DNA of 64,000 nt, from NCBI GenBank assembly GCA_024645085.1, contig JAHEGN010000012.1:1-64000 (forward strand), written 5' to 3'. The notes below the pieces were generated by a model. The model was not told where the DNA came from and searched no databases. It saw only the letters and a list, made by a program, of their open reading frames with translations. Source of the DNA: Rhodobiaceae bacterium (GTDB lineage: Bacteria; Pseudomonadota; Alphaproteobacteria; RS24). Shown here in pieces: positions 1-9,089 of the stretch (positions are counted from its first letter, which is position 1; every line of letters begins with the position of its first letter). The position numbers and the translations under genes were made by a program.

Positions 1-421
1 TCCCCAAGCTGCGCAGCCGTGGTATTTCAATGGCCGGACATTTATCAACCACCACCTCCATGCCATGCGCCAAAGCGCTTTCAATGGCTTGTCGGTGCAC
101 CACATTTAATTGCGTCCAAATGGCTTTGGCGCCATGCGCATGGGCTTCGTCCACCACTTGCGGTAGGCTGTCACTGTGGCGAAACACATCAACCAAATCC
201 ACCGTCTGCGCAATGTCGCTCAATTGGCCGACAATCTCGTGTCCGACTAATTGCTGGCCCGCCAGCCCCGGATTAACCGGTATCACCTGAAACCCCTGTG
301 CCATAAGAAAACAGCACACTTGATAGCTTGGCCGTTCCGGCTTCAGGCTGGCGCCAAGCACGGCGATGGTTTTTGTTCGGCGCAAAAGGCCGGCTAAATC
401 AGCGTCGCTGTGCAGCAGCAT
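1..421 (-). CDS. CoA-binding domain protein (YccU-like), 3' end cut by window
   Basis: About 140 residues are visible and only the last few are missing at the window edge. The N-terminal half is a Rossmann-type CoA/nucleotide-binding fold with the motif IAVLGASLKPERPSYQV at about residues 19-35, followed by VIPVNPG (47-52). Near the end VVVDKCPAIE (about 123-132) matches the conserved tail of this family. Such proteins resemble the CoA-binding half of succinyl-CoA synthetase alpha, but stand alone and have no proven enzyme activity. The start overlaps the stop of the upstream crotonase gene by one base (TAATG), so the two are almost certainly co-transcribed and translationally coupled. The family call is firm; the physiological role is not known. 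Confidence 0.85.
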   Translation of the reverse strand, partial: MLLHSDADLAGLLRRTKTIAVLGASLKPERPSYQVCCFLMAQGFQVIPVNPGLAGQQLVGHEIVGQLSDIAQTVDLVDVFRHSDSLPQVVDEAHAHGAKAIWTQLNVVHRQAIESALAHGMEVVVDKCPAIEIPRLRSLG

Positions 422-1221
422 TACGCGTCGCCCCATTTTGGTGGGCGTTTGTCGATGAACGCCCGCCGCCCTTCTTCGGCGTCGCCCTCAGAGGTCACAG
501 CGCAGGCCATGGCTTCATTAGCAAAGGCGAAAGATTGCGCCAAAGGCATGTCGATTTGCTGATAAAACGCCGCCTTGCCAGCCCGAATGCCCTGCGCTGA
601 ACGGCTGGCGATTTTATCGGCCAATTGTTTCACCTCTTGCGACAATTTCTGGCCTGGCACATGCCGATTGATAAGGCCAAACTCTTGCGCTTGAGCGGCC
701 GCGAACATATCGCCGGTCAGCGCCATTTCCATAGCGTGTTTGCGCGATAAATTGCGTCCAACCCCAACCAGCGGCGTGGTGCAGAAAATGCCAATATTCA
801 CCCCCGGTAAGCAAAAACTCGCATCATCGGCGGCAATCGCTAAATCGCAGACCGAGACCAATTGACAACCGGCGGCGCTGGCCGTGCCTTGCACACAGGC
901 AATCACAGGTTTAGGAGCGTGCACAATGCCCATCATCATGCGCGCGCAATCGGCCAACAATTGCTTCACCCGGGCATCAAATGCGGCGTCGCTTTCACCG
1001 GCGGTTTTTTGCATTTCTTTCAAATCATGGCCAGCGCTGAAAACCGGCCCCTCGGCGGCCAGCACAATCACCCGGGTTTGCGCATCATCATAGGCCGTCG
1101 CCAAGGCGGCGCTGAGCGCGGCAATCATTTGCGACGACAGCGGGTTGCGGCTCTTGGGTTGATTAAGGGTGAGCCAAGCGCAATGGCCGTCCTGCTTTGT
1201 TATCACCAGACTATCATCCAT
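421..1221 (-). CDS. enoyl-CoA hydratase/isomerase family protein, ECHDC3-like
   Basis: A 266-residue crotonase-fold protein, the usual length. The first oxyanion-hole segment is FSAGHDLKEM (about 60-69) and the second is GTASAAGCQL (about 111-120). The stretch that carries a catalytic Glu in true enoyl-CoA hydratases reads LPGVNIGIF here, without Glu, as in the mitochondrial ECHDC3 group. Ordinary hydration activity is therefore doubtful, and isomerase, hydrolase or another acyl-CoA reaction is possible. The start is preceded by an AAAGGAGACACG leader with a good ribosome site. It forms a two-gene leftward operon with the CoA-binding protein, which suggests a shared role in acyl-CoA handling. 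Confidence 0.88.
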   Translation of the reverse strand: MDDSLVITKQDGHCAWLTLNQPKSRNPLSSQMIAALSAALATAYDDAQTRVIVLAAEGPVFSAGHDLKEMQKTAGESDAAFDARVKQLLADCARMMMGIVHAPKPVIACVQGTASAAGCQLVSVCDLAIAADDASFCLPGVNIGIFCTTPLVGVGRNLSRKHAMEMALTGDMFAAAQAQEFGLINRHVPGQKLSQEVKQLADKIASRSAQGIRAGKAAFYQQIDMPLAQSFAFANEAMACAVTSEGDAEEGRRAFIDKRPPKWGDA

Positions 1222-1361
1222 CGCGTGTCTCCTTTATGAGCTTAGGCTAATCAGCCAGCCTTGCGCACGTCAAGCCAAACTTGGCGCCGCGCCAATGTCA
1301 ATAAAATTTCTTGCCCCGACCACCCGCTTTCCGCCAAGATAAGCCATTGAAGGAAAGCACC

Positions 1362-1698
1362 ATGGGCAGATTTCTCAAAACAATAAATTTCGCATTGTCG
1401 GCCTATTGATGGTGCTGGTTTTGGCCGTTGCTAGCTACGCCTATTATCGGCTCCAGCAGCCCTTGTTTACCGCCGAAGTGATTGCCGCGAAACGCGCGGC
1501 GGCGCTGGCGCAAAATGAATTCGCCGTACCAAATTGGCTAATTTGACCAGTGAGGAATCCGAGTCAACCTTGCTGGTCTCGGTTTACAATCTCACCGATG
1601 AAGACCCGCCACGGGCGCGCCTAGATTTGAACTATGACCCCTATACGCATAATCCGTTTGGTCGGATGATTAAAGTGGGTCTGCGTCACAAGTTCTAA
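1362..1698 (+). pseudogene. broken locus: single-span membrane start joined to a TonB-dependent receptor tail
   Basis: No intact gene fits this stretch. An ATG at 1362 with an AAGGAAAG ribosome site opens a frame that stops after 15 codons. A second frame (about 1364-1546) gives IVGLLMVLVLAVASYAYY, one membrane span, then stops. A third frame (1519-1698) ends in LDLNYDPYTHNPFGRMIKVG and LRHKF-stop. This is the typical end of a TonB-dependent receptor: last beta strands, DP-Y-NP-GR signature and terminal Phe. The parts lie in different frames, so the locus looks like a deletion plus frameshift remnant. The first two frames could be a separate frameshifted small gene. The receptor-tail reading is fairly secure; how the pieces were joined is inference. 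Confidence 0.6.
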
Positions 1699-1725
1699 GG
1701 TGCGGGCTTAACACAGCCATCATTG

Positions 1726-1757
1726 GGGCTGTCCGTCGTCAGACGGGCAGCCCTTTT
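1726..1757 (+). terminator. Rho-independent terminator
   Basis: A 12-bp stem (GGGCTGTCCGTC against GACGGGCAGCCC, one G-T wobble) closes a GTCA loop and is followed by TTTT. It lies 27 bases after the stop of the receptor remnant. It presumably ended the original rightward transcript, and it survives although the gene is broken. Confidence 0.85.
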
Positions 1758-1765
1758 GAGTCTCA

Positions 1766-2668
1766 TTAGGCCGGTGTCAAAATCTGCCCCAAAAGCGGGA
1801 AGTGCACATGAACTAGACCGGCTTCGGCGGTTTCGCGCGCTAAGCTCACCCGCTGGGCGCTCAGTCCTACCAATGTGCCGTGCACAGTGGCCGGGTCAGG
1901 TGACTCGGTTTTAATGGCCACGGGCTGGCCGGCGCGAAAGCCCATTGTTTCGTCAACCGTGCAGCCGTCCATGGGCTGGCAATCCTTGGCATGCGCAATT
2001 GCCTGCTCGGTCGACCAGGCTTCTTCGCAATCTCCCATGCCAATGGCGGAAAGCCGCTCGAACCAAGCCGCCACATGCGCCCCCAGGGCCGATGGCTGCA
2101 AGCCAGACAAGCCAGCAAAGGCGACACAGGCATAAAGCGTGCAATCAGCGTGGCCGGGTAAATCGCCACCAATAAAGCGGCGACCATCCGATAGGGCGTT
2201 GCCAAGCGCCTGTCCACCAGCGGCAAATTGGCCTTGCAAATGCGGCACAGCCGGCAAAAACGCTTCCTTTTTCATGCCAAAACGCGCCTCGCGGTCTTGC
2301 CAGAAAGCCTCGTCCATCATATCGGCATTGCTGCCCAAAGCCGTGCCAACCGCTGGCATAAACCAGCTGGCGCCAGCCCATAGGGCCCATAATTTGGCGG
2401 CCCGTCCGCTCGGTGCCGGATATAGGCTGGGCGTGGGTTTGGCGGTTTCTAGCGCATCGGTGATGCAATCTGTGTCGCAAAAAATATCAGCGCCAATTTG
2501 CAATACCGGAATCCGCTCATAGCCGCCGGTCAAAACGCTCAGCTCTGGCTTCGGACAAATCACTGGTTGTTCGACAGATTTCCACGCCATTTGTTTAATG
2601 GTGAGCGCCATACGCATGGCTTGGCCAAAGGGTGACATGGGATAATGGTGCAGGATAATTTCGGACAT
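1766..2668 (-). CDS. glutathione S-transferase family protein
   Basis: A 300-residue protein with an N-terminal thioredoxin-like domain: IILHHYPMSPFGQAMRMAL at about residues 4-22, and a YERIPVLQIGADIFCDTDCI segment (about 46-65) corresponding to the cis-Pro and gamma-glutamyl-binding region. A helical C-terminal part follows, longer than in ordinary GSTs (200-220 residues). The last 70 residues (MDGCTVDETMGFRAGQPVAI...) look like an added small domain. An upstream in-frame extension exists, but the ATG at 2668 has a GGAAAGAG ribosome site and begins exactly at the GST fold, so it is preferred. Substrate is unknown. It is divergent from recQ, with no operon partner. Confidence 0.8.
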   Translation of the reverse strand: MSEIILHHYPMSPFGQAMRMALTIKQMAWKSVEQPVICPKPELSVLTGGYERIPVLQIGADIFCDTDCITDALETAKPTPSLYPAPSGRAAKLWALWAGASWFMPAVGTALGSNADMMDEAFWQDREARFGMKKEAFLPAVPHLQGQFAAGGQALGNALSDGRRFIGGDLPGHADCTLYACVAFAGLSGLQPSALGAHVAAWFERLSAIGMGDCEEAWSTEQAIAHAKDCQPMDGCTVDETMGFRAGQPVAIKTESPDPATVHGTLVGLSAQRVSLARETAEAGLVHVHFPLLGQILTPA

Positions 2669-2853
2669 GGGACTCTTTCCATTTAATATGTGAAGATACA
2701 GACGCTCGGCCTTGGCTGAAGATTGCCCATAGTTTGGTCGTAAACCCAAGCGAAAACAACAATGTTTTGCCGCCCGAGTAGAATCGCGAGAGATATAGTC
2801 GCTCTTGCCCACTCACCGATCAAGGCGCGCGCCGAAAGAAACCATAAATAGCC

Positions 2854-4653
2854 ATGTCGTCATCCATTGCTCAATCGCTCAAACAATATTTCGGCTTTTC
2901 GCAGTTTCGCGACGGTCAGGAAGATGTTGTGGCGCGAATTTTGTCGCGCCAAAACCTATTGGCGGTCATGCCGACCGGCGCCGGCAAGTCTCTTTGCTAT
3001 CAATTACCCGCGATGCTGCTCGACGGGCGAACCATCGTCGTATCGCCATTGATTGCGCTGATGAACGACCAAGTGGCTTATTTGCAATCGCTGAACTTGC
3101 CAGCAGAAAAAATCCACTCGCACGCTGATTATAATGACAATGCCGATGTCTGGCGGCGCTTTGTTAGTGGCGAGGTAAAAATCCTTTATATTTCGCCCGA
3201 AAGATTAATGACCGAGCGCATGTTGGCGGCGCTAGAGCATGTGCCGGTCGAGCTTTTTGTTATTGATGAAGCGCATTGTATTTCCAAATGGGGCGCTGCT
3301 TTTCGGCCTGAGTATGACCAATTATCAGGCCTTCAGAACAGATTTCCTAATGCCGTTTTGACCGCCTTTACCGCCACGGCAGACAAAGCCACGCGGCAAG
3401 ATATCGTCGATAAGCTGACTGGCAATCGGGCCCATATTATCGTCAAAGGCTTCGACCGCCCGAATTTATCCCTCGCTGTGGCTCTGAAAGATGCTTGGAA
3501 GCAGCGGCTATTGGCGTTTGTCGAGGCGCGCAAAGGTCTATCCGGCATTGTCTATACTTTGTCGCGCCGTGAAACTGAGACAGTGGCGGCGTTTCTATCC
3601 GATAATGGCCACAAATCAGTCGCCTATCACGCCGGTCAAGAAGCCCATCAACGCCAGCAAGGTCAAGACCGTTTCATGACTGAAGACGGCGTGGTGATGG
3701 TGGCGACCATTGCCTTTGGCATGGGCATTGATAAGCCCGACATTCGCTATGTGGTGCACACGAATATTCCCGGCAGTGTGGAGGCATTTTATCAAGAAAT
3801 TGGCCGCGCCGGACGCGATGGCTTGCCGGCGGATACGCTGTTGATTTACGGGCTTGATGATTTGGTCAAACGGCGCCGGATGATTGCCGATGGTGACGGC
3901 GATGAGGCGCATAAATTGCGTGAAAACAAACGCCTCGACTCGCTACTGGCCTATTGCGAGGCCTCGGCCTGTCGAAAAAAAGCCCTGCTCGCCTATTTTG
4001 ATGAGAGCCAACCCGATTGTGGCAATTGTGATAATTGCCTGAACCCGCCTGAAATGGTCGATGGCACGCGTGAGGCGCAAATCCTACTGGCGACAATTCT
4101 CGGCACTGGCGAATATTTTGGCGCCGTGCATGTCGTTAGTGTGGTGCGCGGTCAGAGCAGTGATAAAATTGCTCAGCGTCGGCATGATGAATTGGCGAGC
4201 TATGGCCAGGGGGCCGACCAGTCGGTGGAGTTTTGGCAGGCGTTAATTCGGCAATTGCTGGCGGCGGGCAAAATTTATGTCGATTTGGAACGCTATGGCG
4301 CTTTGCGTTTGACGCCCGAAGGGCAGCAGATTTTGAACGGCGATATTGGCTTTTTTTGTAAAAAAATTGTGCCGCGGCCGAGTAGCCAAAAAACCGCCTC
4401 GGCGCGCGCTGTCGTCACGTTTGAAGATCCCGTCGATCAACAGCTGTTGGCGCGGTTGAAAACGCTACGGCTTGATTTGGCGCGCGAGAAAAACGCCCCC
4501 GCCTATGTGATTTTTTCCGATCGTGTGCTGATGGAAATGGTCGCCCAAAAACCGCAAAACGCCGCTGAATTACTGGCGCTAAATGGGGTCGGGCCGCAAA
4601 AACTTGAGCAATATGGCGCTTTATTCTTGGCAGCTATCGAAAAACCAGTTTAA
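2854..4653 (+). CDS. recQ: ATP-dependent DNA helicase RecQ
   Basis: A 3'-5' DNA helicase of recombination and fork repair, 599 residues, family-typical length. Walker A is MPTGAGKS (39-46) and the Walker B box is DEAH (138-141). Further helicase motifs include TAFTATAD and QEIGRAGRDG. A cysteine cluster (YCEASAC... DCGNCDNC, about 365-390) is the RecQ zinc site. The C-terminus (about 520-597, NGVGPQKLEQYG) is an HRDC domain. The aromatic-rich loop after DEAH, usually QWGHDFRPEY, reads KWGAAFRPEY here, so the His and Asp of that loop are both Ala. The gene stands alone, rightward, with DoxX following 38 bases later. Confidence 0.96.
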   Translation: MSSSIAQSLKQYFGFSQFRDGQEDVVARILSRQNLLAVMPTGAGKSLCYQLPAMLLDGRTIVVSPLIALMNDQVAYLQSLNLPAEKIHSHADYNDNADVWRRFVSGEVKILYISPERLMTERMLAALEHVPVELFVIDEAHCISKWGAAFRPEYDQLSGLQNRFPNAVLTAFTATADKATRQDIVDKLTGNRAHIIVKGFDRPNLSLAVALKDAWKQRLLAFVEARKGLSGIVYTLSRRETETVAAFLSDNGHKSVAYHAGQEAHQRQQGQDRFMTEDGVVMVATIAFGMGIDKPDIRYVVHTNIPGSVEAFYQEIGRAGRDGLPADTLLIYGLDDLVKRRRMIADGDGDEAHKLRENKRLDSLLAYCEASACRKKALLAYFDESQPDCGNCDNCLNPPEMVDGTREAQILLATILGTGEYFGAVHVVSVVRGQSSDKIAQRRHDELASYGQGADQSVEFWQALIRQLLAAGKIYVDLERYGALRLTPEGQQILNGDIGFFCKKIVPRPSSQKTASARAVVTFEDPVDQQLLARLKTLRLDLAREKNAPAYVIFSDRVLMEMVAQKPQNAAELLALNGVGPQKLEQYGALFLAAIEKPV

Positions 4654-4691
4654 GCTCAAAGTGCGTAAATAAGACCGACAAAGGAGGGCCT

Positions 4692-5078
4692 ATGAACGCG
4701 CAAACCCATCTCACTGCCATCACCATTGGTCGTATTCTGCTCGGCGTCTATTTTCTTCTTCCGGGCATTATGAAAATTGTCGATTGGGATCGGCATGTTG
4801 CGCTGATGCAGCATCATGACATTGGCTACACAGCCCCGCTTTTGTTGATTGCGACCGGCGCCAATATTTTATTGGGCGTGCTGCTGATGGTTAATCAGCA
4901 AGTCCGATTGGCTGCCTATGGCTGTGTCGCCTATATTGTGGTGATCAATTTTTCCCTGCATGATTTTTGGAATTTTGAGGGCATAGAAGGCGCCCATGAG
5001 CTACAAAACTTCGTCAAAAACCTCGGCATTTTGGCCGGTCTTTTGGTGCTGGCAGGCTATAGTCCAAACCGGCGTTAG
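4692..5078 (+). CDS. DoxX family membrane protein
   Basis: A 128-residue integral membrane protein with four predicted spans. It opens with the DoxX-type TIGRILLGVYFLLPGIMKI (about 10-28), followed by LLLIATGANILLGVLLMV, YGCVAYIVVINFSL and a last span near residues 108-123. A strong AAGGAGG ribosome site sits six bases before the ATG. DoxX proteins are small membrane proteins linked in some bacteria to thiol or quinone redox stress; nothing here specifies the role. Its stop overlaps the stop of the convergent lipoprotein gene by four bases. Confidence 0.85.
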   Translation: MNAQTHLTAITIGRILLGVYFLLPGIMKIVDWDRHVALMQHHDIGYTAPLLLIATGANILLGVLLMVNQQVRLAAYGCVAYIVVINFSLHDFWNFEGIEGAHELQNFVKNLGILAGLLVLAGYSPNRR

Positions 5079-6199
5079 TCGGTTTTCACATGAGCGTCGA
5101 AAAAGCTGCAGATTTCATCATTCAAAATAACCCGCAATTCTTCGCGCGGTATGTCGCCGATTAAGCCAAAGCGTTTGGCGCGTGATGAAAATTGCGGCGT
5201 GTCGGAAAAATCACCGTGAATACTACCAGCCAAAAAGCGTTTGCGTGACTCGCCTGTATTGGCCGCCATCATGCGGTCGAGCTTTTGATAATTTATCGGA
5301 TCCGTCCAACTGCTTTGACCCAAATATAAAAATGGCTGTTTGAGACCCGCGTCAATTTTATCTTCCGGTATTGGCAGCATCCAGCCATCAAGGGCAATCA
5401 CCGCATCAATTCGCGCATCGCTGGCCCCTGCCATAATGCTGGTGGCGCCGCCGTAAGAATGGCCAAACACGCCGACATGATCGACGCCGACATGTTGCCA
5501 GAACGCGTCACCGGCGGCGTTTAACGCGCCGACTCGGTCGAGCATAAAGCGCACATCAGCCGTGCGTGTGGCCAATTGCGGGCTGCGGAAAGCCCAAAAT
5601 TCTTCCGTCGTCAAAGGCCCATTAGCGCCCGACCGATAGTCAGCCGTGCTGCCATCTTCAAAAATCGTGAAATAGGAATCATAAGCATGGTCGGTGGAAA
5701 TGACGACATAACCATGGCTGGCCAATTCTTCGGCTTGTACGGCATTTTGATTGCGCGTGCCACCCAGACCATGTGAGAAGACTAAGAGGCGACGCCGCTG
5801 GCCATTCTCGCCCAGGGCCAGAGGCGCATCGCGATAGGCATTGGTTTTCACCGAACGCATGTGGTCAATAATCGGCGGCCATAAATTCAATTGTGCTGCT
5901 AACCGCGGCAGTCGACGGTCTGCATTGAGCAAATAATCCATGGTCTCGCCGCTTTGTTGGCTGGTCGGATACCAAATTTGCACCACCAAACGGCGCTTAT
6001 CGCTGGCCTCTTCGGTAAACCATTCGTCACGGCTTTCATCGGTCCAATAGAGTATTTGCCCGCCAACTTTATATGGCCCCGTTGGTACTGGCAAATCATC
6101 CAGCGGAAAGACAGATGGAATGACCATAGAACAGGCTGAAATCAAACCTGTGAGGGCCAAAATCGCAATGGCTTTGGCGGTTTTAACGAATTTTTGCAT
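5075..6199 (-). CDS. alpha/beta hydrolase lipoprotein, PAF-acetylhydrolase-like
   Basis: A 374-residue lipoprotein. The signal peptide ends in the lipobox LISAC (about 19-23), so Cys23 should be lipidated and the protein membrane-anchored outside the cytoplasm. The hydrolase fold shows the oxyanion segment LVFSHGLGG, the nucleophile elbow GHSYGG, an Asp in IALDGWM and a candidate catalytic His in SIHGDFSD. The order and spacing fit the platelet-activating-factor acetylhydrolase isoform II family, that is, an esterase or lipase. Neighbours do not indicate the substrate. It converges on DoxX, with the two stop codons sharing 5075-5078. Confidence 0.82.
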   Translation of the reverse strand: MQKFVKTAKAIAILALTGLISACSMVIPSVFPLDDLPVPTGPYKVGGQILYWTDESRDEWFTEEASDKRRLVVQIWYPTSQQSGETMDYLLNADRRLPRLAAQLNLWPPIIDHMRSVKTNAYRDAPLALGENGQRRRLLVFSHGLGGTRNQNAVQAEELASHGYVVISTDHAYDSYFTIFEDGSTADYRSGANGPLTTEEFWAFRSPQLATRTADVRFMLDRVGALNAAGDAFWQHVGVDHVGVFGHSYGGATSIMAGASDARIDAVIALDGWMLPIPEDKIDAGLKQPFLYLGQSSWTDPINYQKLDRMMAANTGESRKRFLAGSIHGDFSDTPQFSSRAKRFGLIGDIPREELRVILNDEICSFFDAHVKTD

Positions 6200-6277
6200 G
6201 ATACGCTGCCTTCTCTAACTATCCGTTTGATATAGATAACTGGCCGTCGAAAGCAAATGGATTATGGTCCAGTCGTC

Positions 6278-9004
6278 TTATTTTTCAGTTAGGGGCATCG
6301 AAAGCCCGGGCGGCGTCCATTGGCCGTCACTATTGGCGTCAATATAAATCGGATTGGAATAAGCATAGGGGAAATAGCCCGGATAGACCGCCTGATAAAT
6401 GTCGCTCGCTTGGCCGCTGATTTCTATCGTCACATAGGCATCGCCGGTGACTTCAATCGGCATAGAAAAATGACCATCATCGGCAATTTGCGCCTGACCA
6501 ATGGCATTGCCATTGATTTGAACATCGAGCCTGTCAACATCCACCCAATCGGCGCTAAACACCCGCCCGCTCAATGTGCCGGTGCTGCCCTGATGCGTGC
6601 CCCCCATGCCGGTGCCCGATAAAGACAGGTCAAAAAATGGACCCGTTGTACCGTAAAAATCGCCTTGCCGCAGGGCGTTGGTGAAACCGTCAATGGAAAA
6701 ATCCGCCACAGTGTCTGCCGCCAAGCGCACCATATTGCGAGGCAAAGCCACTTGCTGTGTGGTGCCATGTGAGTCGCTATTGGCGCTGCCCGAAATTCGC
6801 TCACCTTGTGATAAGAGCGCGTGCCAATCGCGCCGCAAAGATTGGGTGCGTTCGGGCCGATAGGCCTGCGAACCATTCATTAATTCCATGGCGTCAAAAT
6901 CAATATCACGAAAACCGGTCACCGGATCGCGCTCAATCAAACTATTATTGGGGAATTGGGTCAGTTCCAGCGTCGGGTTAAACGGGTGATTGGCAGCGCC
7001 CATATGGGTGAAGAAAGCCTCATCATCAACCGCCTCTTGATAATCATCGGGCAAGTCACCACTCAGCTTTAGGTTTTCGCGAGCATGGTTGAGCTGCGCA
7101 AAAGGGGCGCCAAAGCCGACATGCATATCATAGAGAACATCGCGGGTGCGGCGGTTTTCATGGGCGGGCAAACCGCGCCGATAAGCATGTGCTTGCCGCT
7201 CAAGTGGGAAAAAATTCATATGCCCAATGGTGTGCGGTGCCCGTGCTGAGGCCAATGTGCTGGTCACTTCAGAGCCAGTAATGGCAATCATTTTGTCGCT
7301 GGCACCGATTTGCGCCAATAATGGATTGAAATCGAAAATCGTATCATGTTCGGCAGCCACCATCACTTCGCCATGCTCAGCGATGAAACTGCGTAGCCGT
7401 TTGTGAGTCGAAAAAGCATTGTCAAAGCTCGGCCCTGAATGCACATGCAGATCAGCAGCCATAAAGCCCTGCGTTTCGACAAGGCGGCGCGGCGCTTGAA
7501 TGTTGAGCTTTTGCGCTTGTCCATCGGCGACCGTCAGTGTGGTGGTCTCGACGGAAAATTCCGGGCCGCGAGCGCTATAAATTTGATAACTGCCGGGCGA
7601 TAAATAAACATGTGTCGGGTCGCCCAGCGTTGCCGCCAAATGAACATCCGTCGCCGCCTCAATTGGCAGCATTTGCCCATCGACAGCCTCGCCATAGCCG
7701 GTCAGCTGGTCTTCCAAATGCGGGTCCGGCGTGCCATTGGTGCCGCGAAAGATCAACCGCATGGGGGTGCCACGCGGCAGGTCAATGCGGGCCGCTGGCG
7801 GTACACTCAAAGTGCCAATACGGACGTCATCAGCGGCCACGCTAACGGCGGTTTCAATCGGTTGGCCGGCGCGCGACAACAGCCGAAACTGGTAATCACC
7901 GGCTGGCAGGTGGGCGCTGAATTGGCCGTCAGCATCGGGGGTTAATTGGGTAAAGGGCGCACCGTCTTTGCGGTCAATGTGTAGGCTGGTTTTTTGCCCA
8001 GCGCCGGCCACAACCTGCCCAGAGACGCGTGCCGCATGGGCGTATAAATCATCGGTGATGGCGGCCACATCATGGCTTGGCGCGACGATGATTTCTTCTT
8101 CAATGTGAATTTCTTGGCCCAGTTCGAGCCCTAAAAACGGCACTTGCAATAATTGCACTAACCCAAGGTTTTCGCCGTCACCTATGGTTAAAGGTTCGAC
8201 CAAGGTAACAAACGCCAAGGCGCTGCGGTCGGCCAGCGCGAAGCTCGGCAAGGCGACGCGATCACCGCCGTCGGTTGATTGCCGATGCGCCGACAGCAAA
8301 CGCCAACCATAAGCAATAGGTTCAACCGCGTCATGCGGTGACAACATGACAATGACATCGGTTTTGCGCGCCGCTTGGGTAAACGCCATGGAACTGCGGC
8401 CAACGAATTTCTCCTGTTTGAAACCATTGCTGCGCGACGGATTTTGCGTCGACAAAAGAAACGTCTCCAATGAATGATAATTAAAGCTCAAAGAGCTGAA
8501 AATGCCAGGGTCGGCCGCATCGTCATTTTTGCGCCAAATACGTTTGTTGATTTTCAAACGATTGGCCACTTCGGCGCTCAGGCTATAGCGTGTTTCAACC
8601 ATCATGCCGGCGTTTTCACCAAGCGTCACCAGCGCTGCTTTTTGGCGGCTATGGCTGGCTTGAATGGCACTAATATCAACCGGCTGCGATTGACTGCCAT
8701 TGAGCAAATCCTGACCCGAAACGAAATGGTCATCGTCGCGATGGCAAAAGCCAATATCGCGCAATGTGCCGCCACGGGCCGAAAAATCGCCCTCGTGGTC
8801 AAGCGCCGCAAGGGTCACGCATAATGTGCCATTAGATAAAATCCAATCGCCAATACCAGCCGACGCATCGGGGCCGTTTTGAACATAAGCGTCTGCATTG
8901 CTGGCGGTGATTTGTTCGGCCACCATGGTTCCCGCGGCAGGGGCGCTCAGCGACAGGCCCATCAGGCCGATAGCGCAGAAACTTTTCAGAGCAAAGGCCC
9001 GCAT
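6278..9004 (-). CDS. exported CehA/McbA-type PHP metallohydrolase
   Basis: A 908-residue exported protein with a Sec signal peptide (about 1-23, ...LSLSAPAAG). The first 500 residues are beta-rich, including a carboxypeptidase-regulatory-like stretch (DGQFSAHLPAGDYQFRL). The metal-binding PHP-like domain starts at about 520: DLHVHSG, then AEHDTIFDF, and SDSHG at about 745. These match the CehA/McbA family, whose founding members hydrolyse carbaryl. Most relatives are uncharacterised, so a phosphoesterase or amide/ester hydrolase role is only inferred. A GGGAG ribosome site precedes the ATG at 9004. A second exported PHP-like protein (DUF3604) lies at 46.9 kb. Confidence 0.8.
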   Translation of the reverse strand: MRAFALKSFCAIGLMGLSLSAPAAGTMVAEQITASNADAYVQNGPDASAGIGDWILSNGTLCVTLAALDHEGDFSARGGTLRDIGFCHRDDDHFVSGQDLLNGSQSQPVDISAIQASHSRQKAALVTLGENAGMMVETRYSLSAEVANRLKINKRIWRKNDDAADPGIFSSLSFNYHSLETFLLSTQNPSRSNGFKQEKFVGRSSMAFTQAARKTDVIVMLSPHDAVEPIAYGWRLLSAHRQSTDGGDRVALPSFALADRSALAFVTLVEPLTIGDGENLGLVQLLQVPFLGLELGQEIHIEEEIIVAPSHDVAAITDDLYAHAARVSGQVVAGAGQKTSLHIDRKDGAPFTQLTPDADGQFSAHLPAGDYQFRLLSRAGQPIETAVSVAADDVRIGTLSVPPAARIDLPRGTPMRLIFRGTNGTPDPHLEDQLTGYGEAVDGQMLPIEAATDVHLAATLGDPTHVYLSPGSYQIYSARGPEFSVETTTLTVADGQAQKLNIQAPRRLVETQGFMAADLHVHSGPSFDNAFSTHKRLRSFIAEHGEVMVAAEHDTIFDFNPLLAQIGASDKMIAITGSEVTSTLASARAPHTIGHMNFFPLERQAHAYRRGLPAHENRRTRDVLYDMHVGFGAPFAQLNHARENLKLSGDLPDDYQEAVDDEAFFTHMGAANHPFNPTLELTQFPNNSLIERDPVTGFRDIDFDAMELMNGSQAYRPERTQSLRRDWHALLSQGERISGSANSDSHGTTQQVALPRNMVRLAADTVADFSIDGFTNALRQGDFYGTTGPFFDLSLSGTGMGGTHQGSTGTLSGRVFSADWVDVDRLDVQINGNAIGQAQIADDGHFSMPIEVTGDAYVTIEISGQASDIYQAVYPGYFPYAYSNPIYIDANSDGQWTPPGLSMPLTEK

Positions 9005-9089
9005 GATGAAACTCCCAATGACTTACCATGCGAAAATATCATGGCCAAATTTGGTTATGATTTTGCTGTCAAATGAGGCCGCGCACAAG

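Noticed and set aside
2669-2812. 48-residue N-terminal extension of the GST
   Set aside because: The GST fold begins exactly at the downstream ATG with a good ribosome site; the extension has no family pattern.
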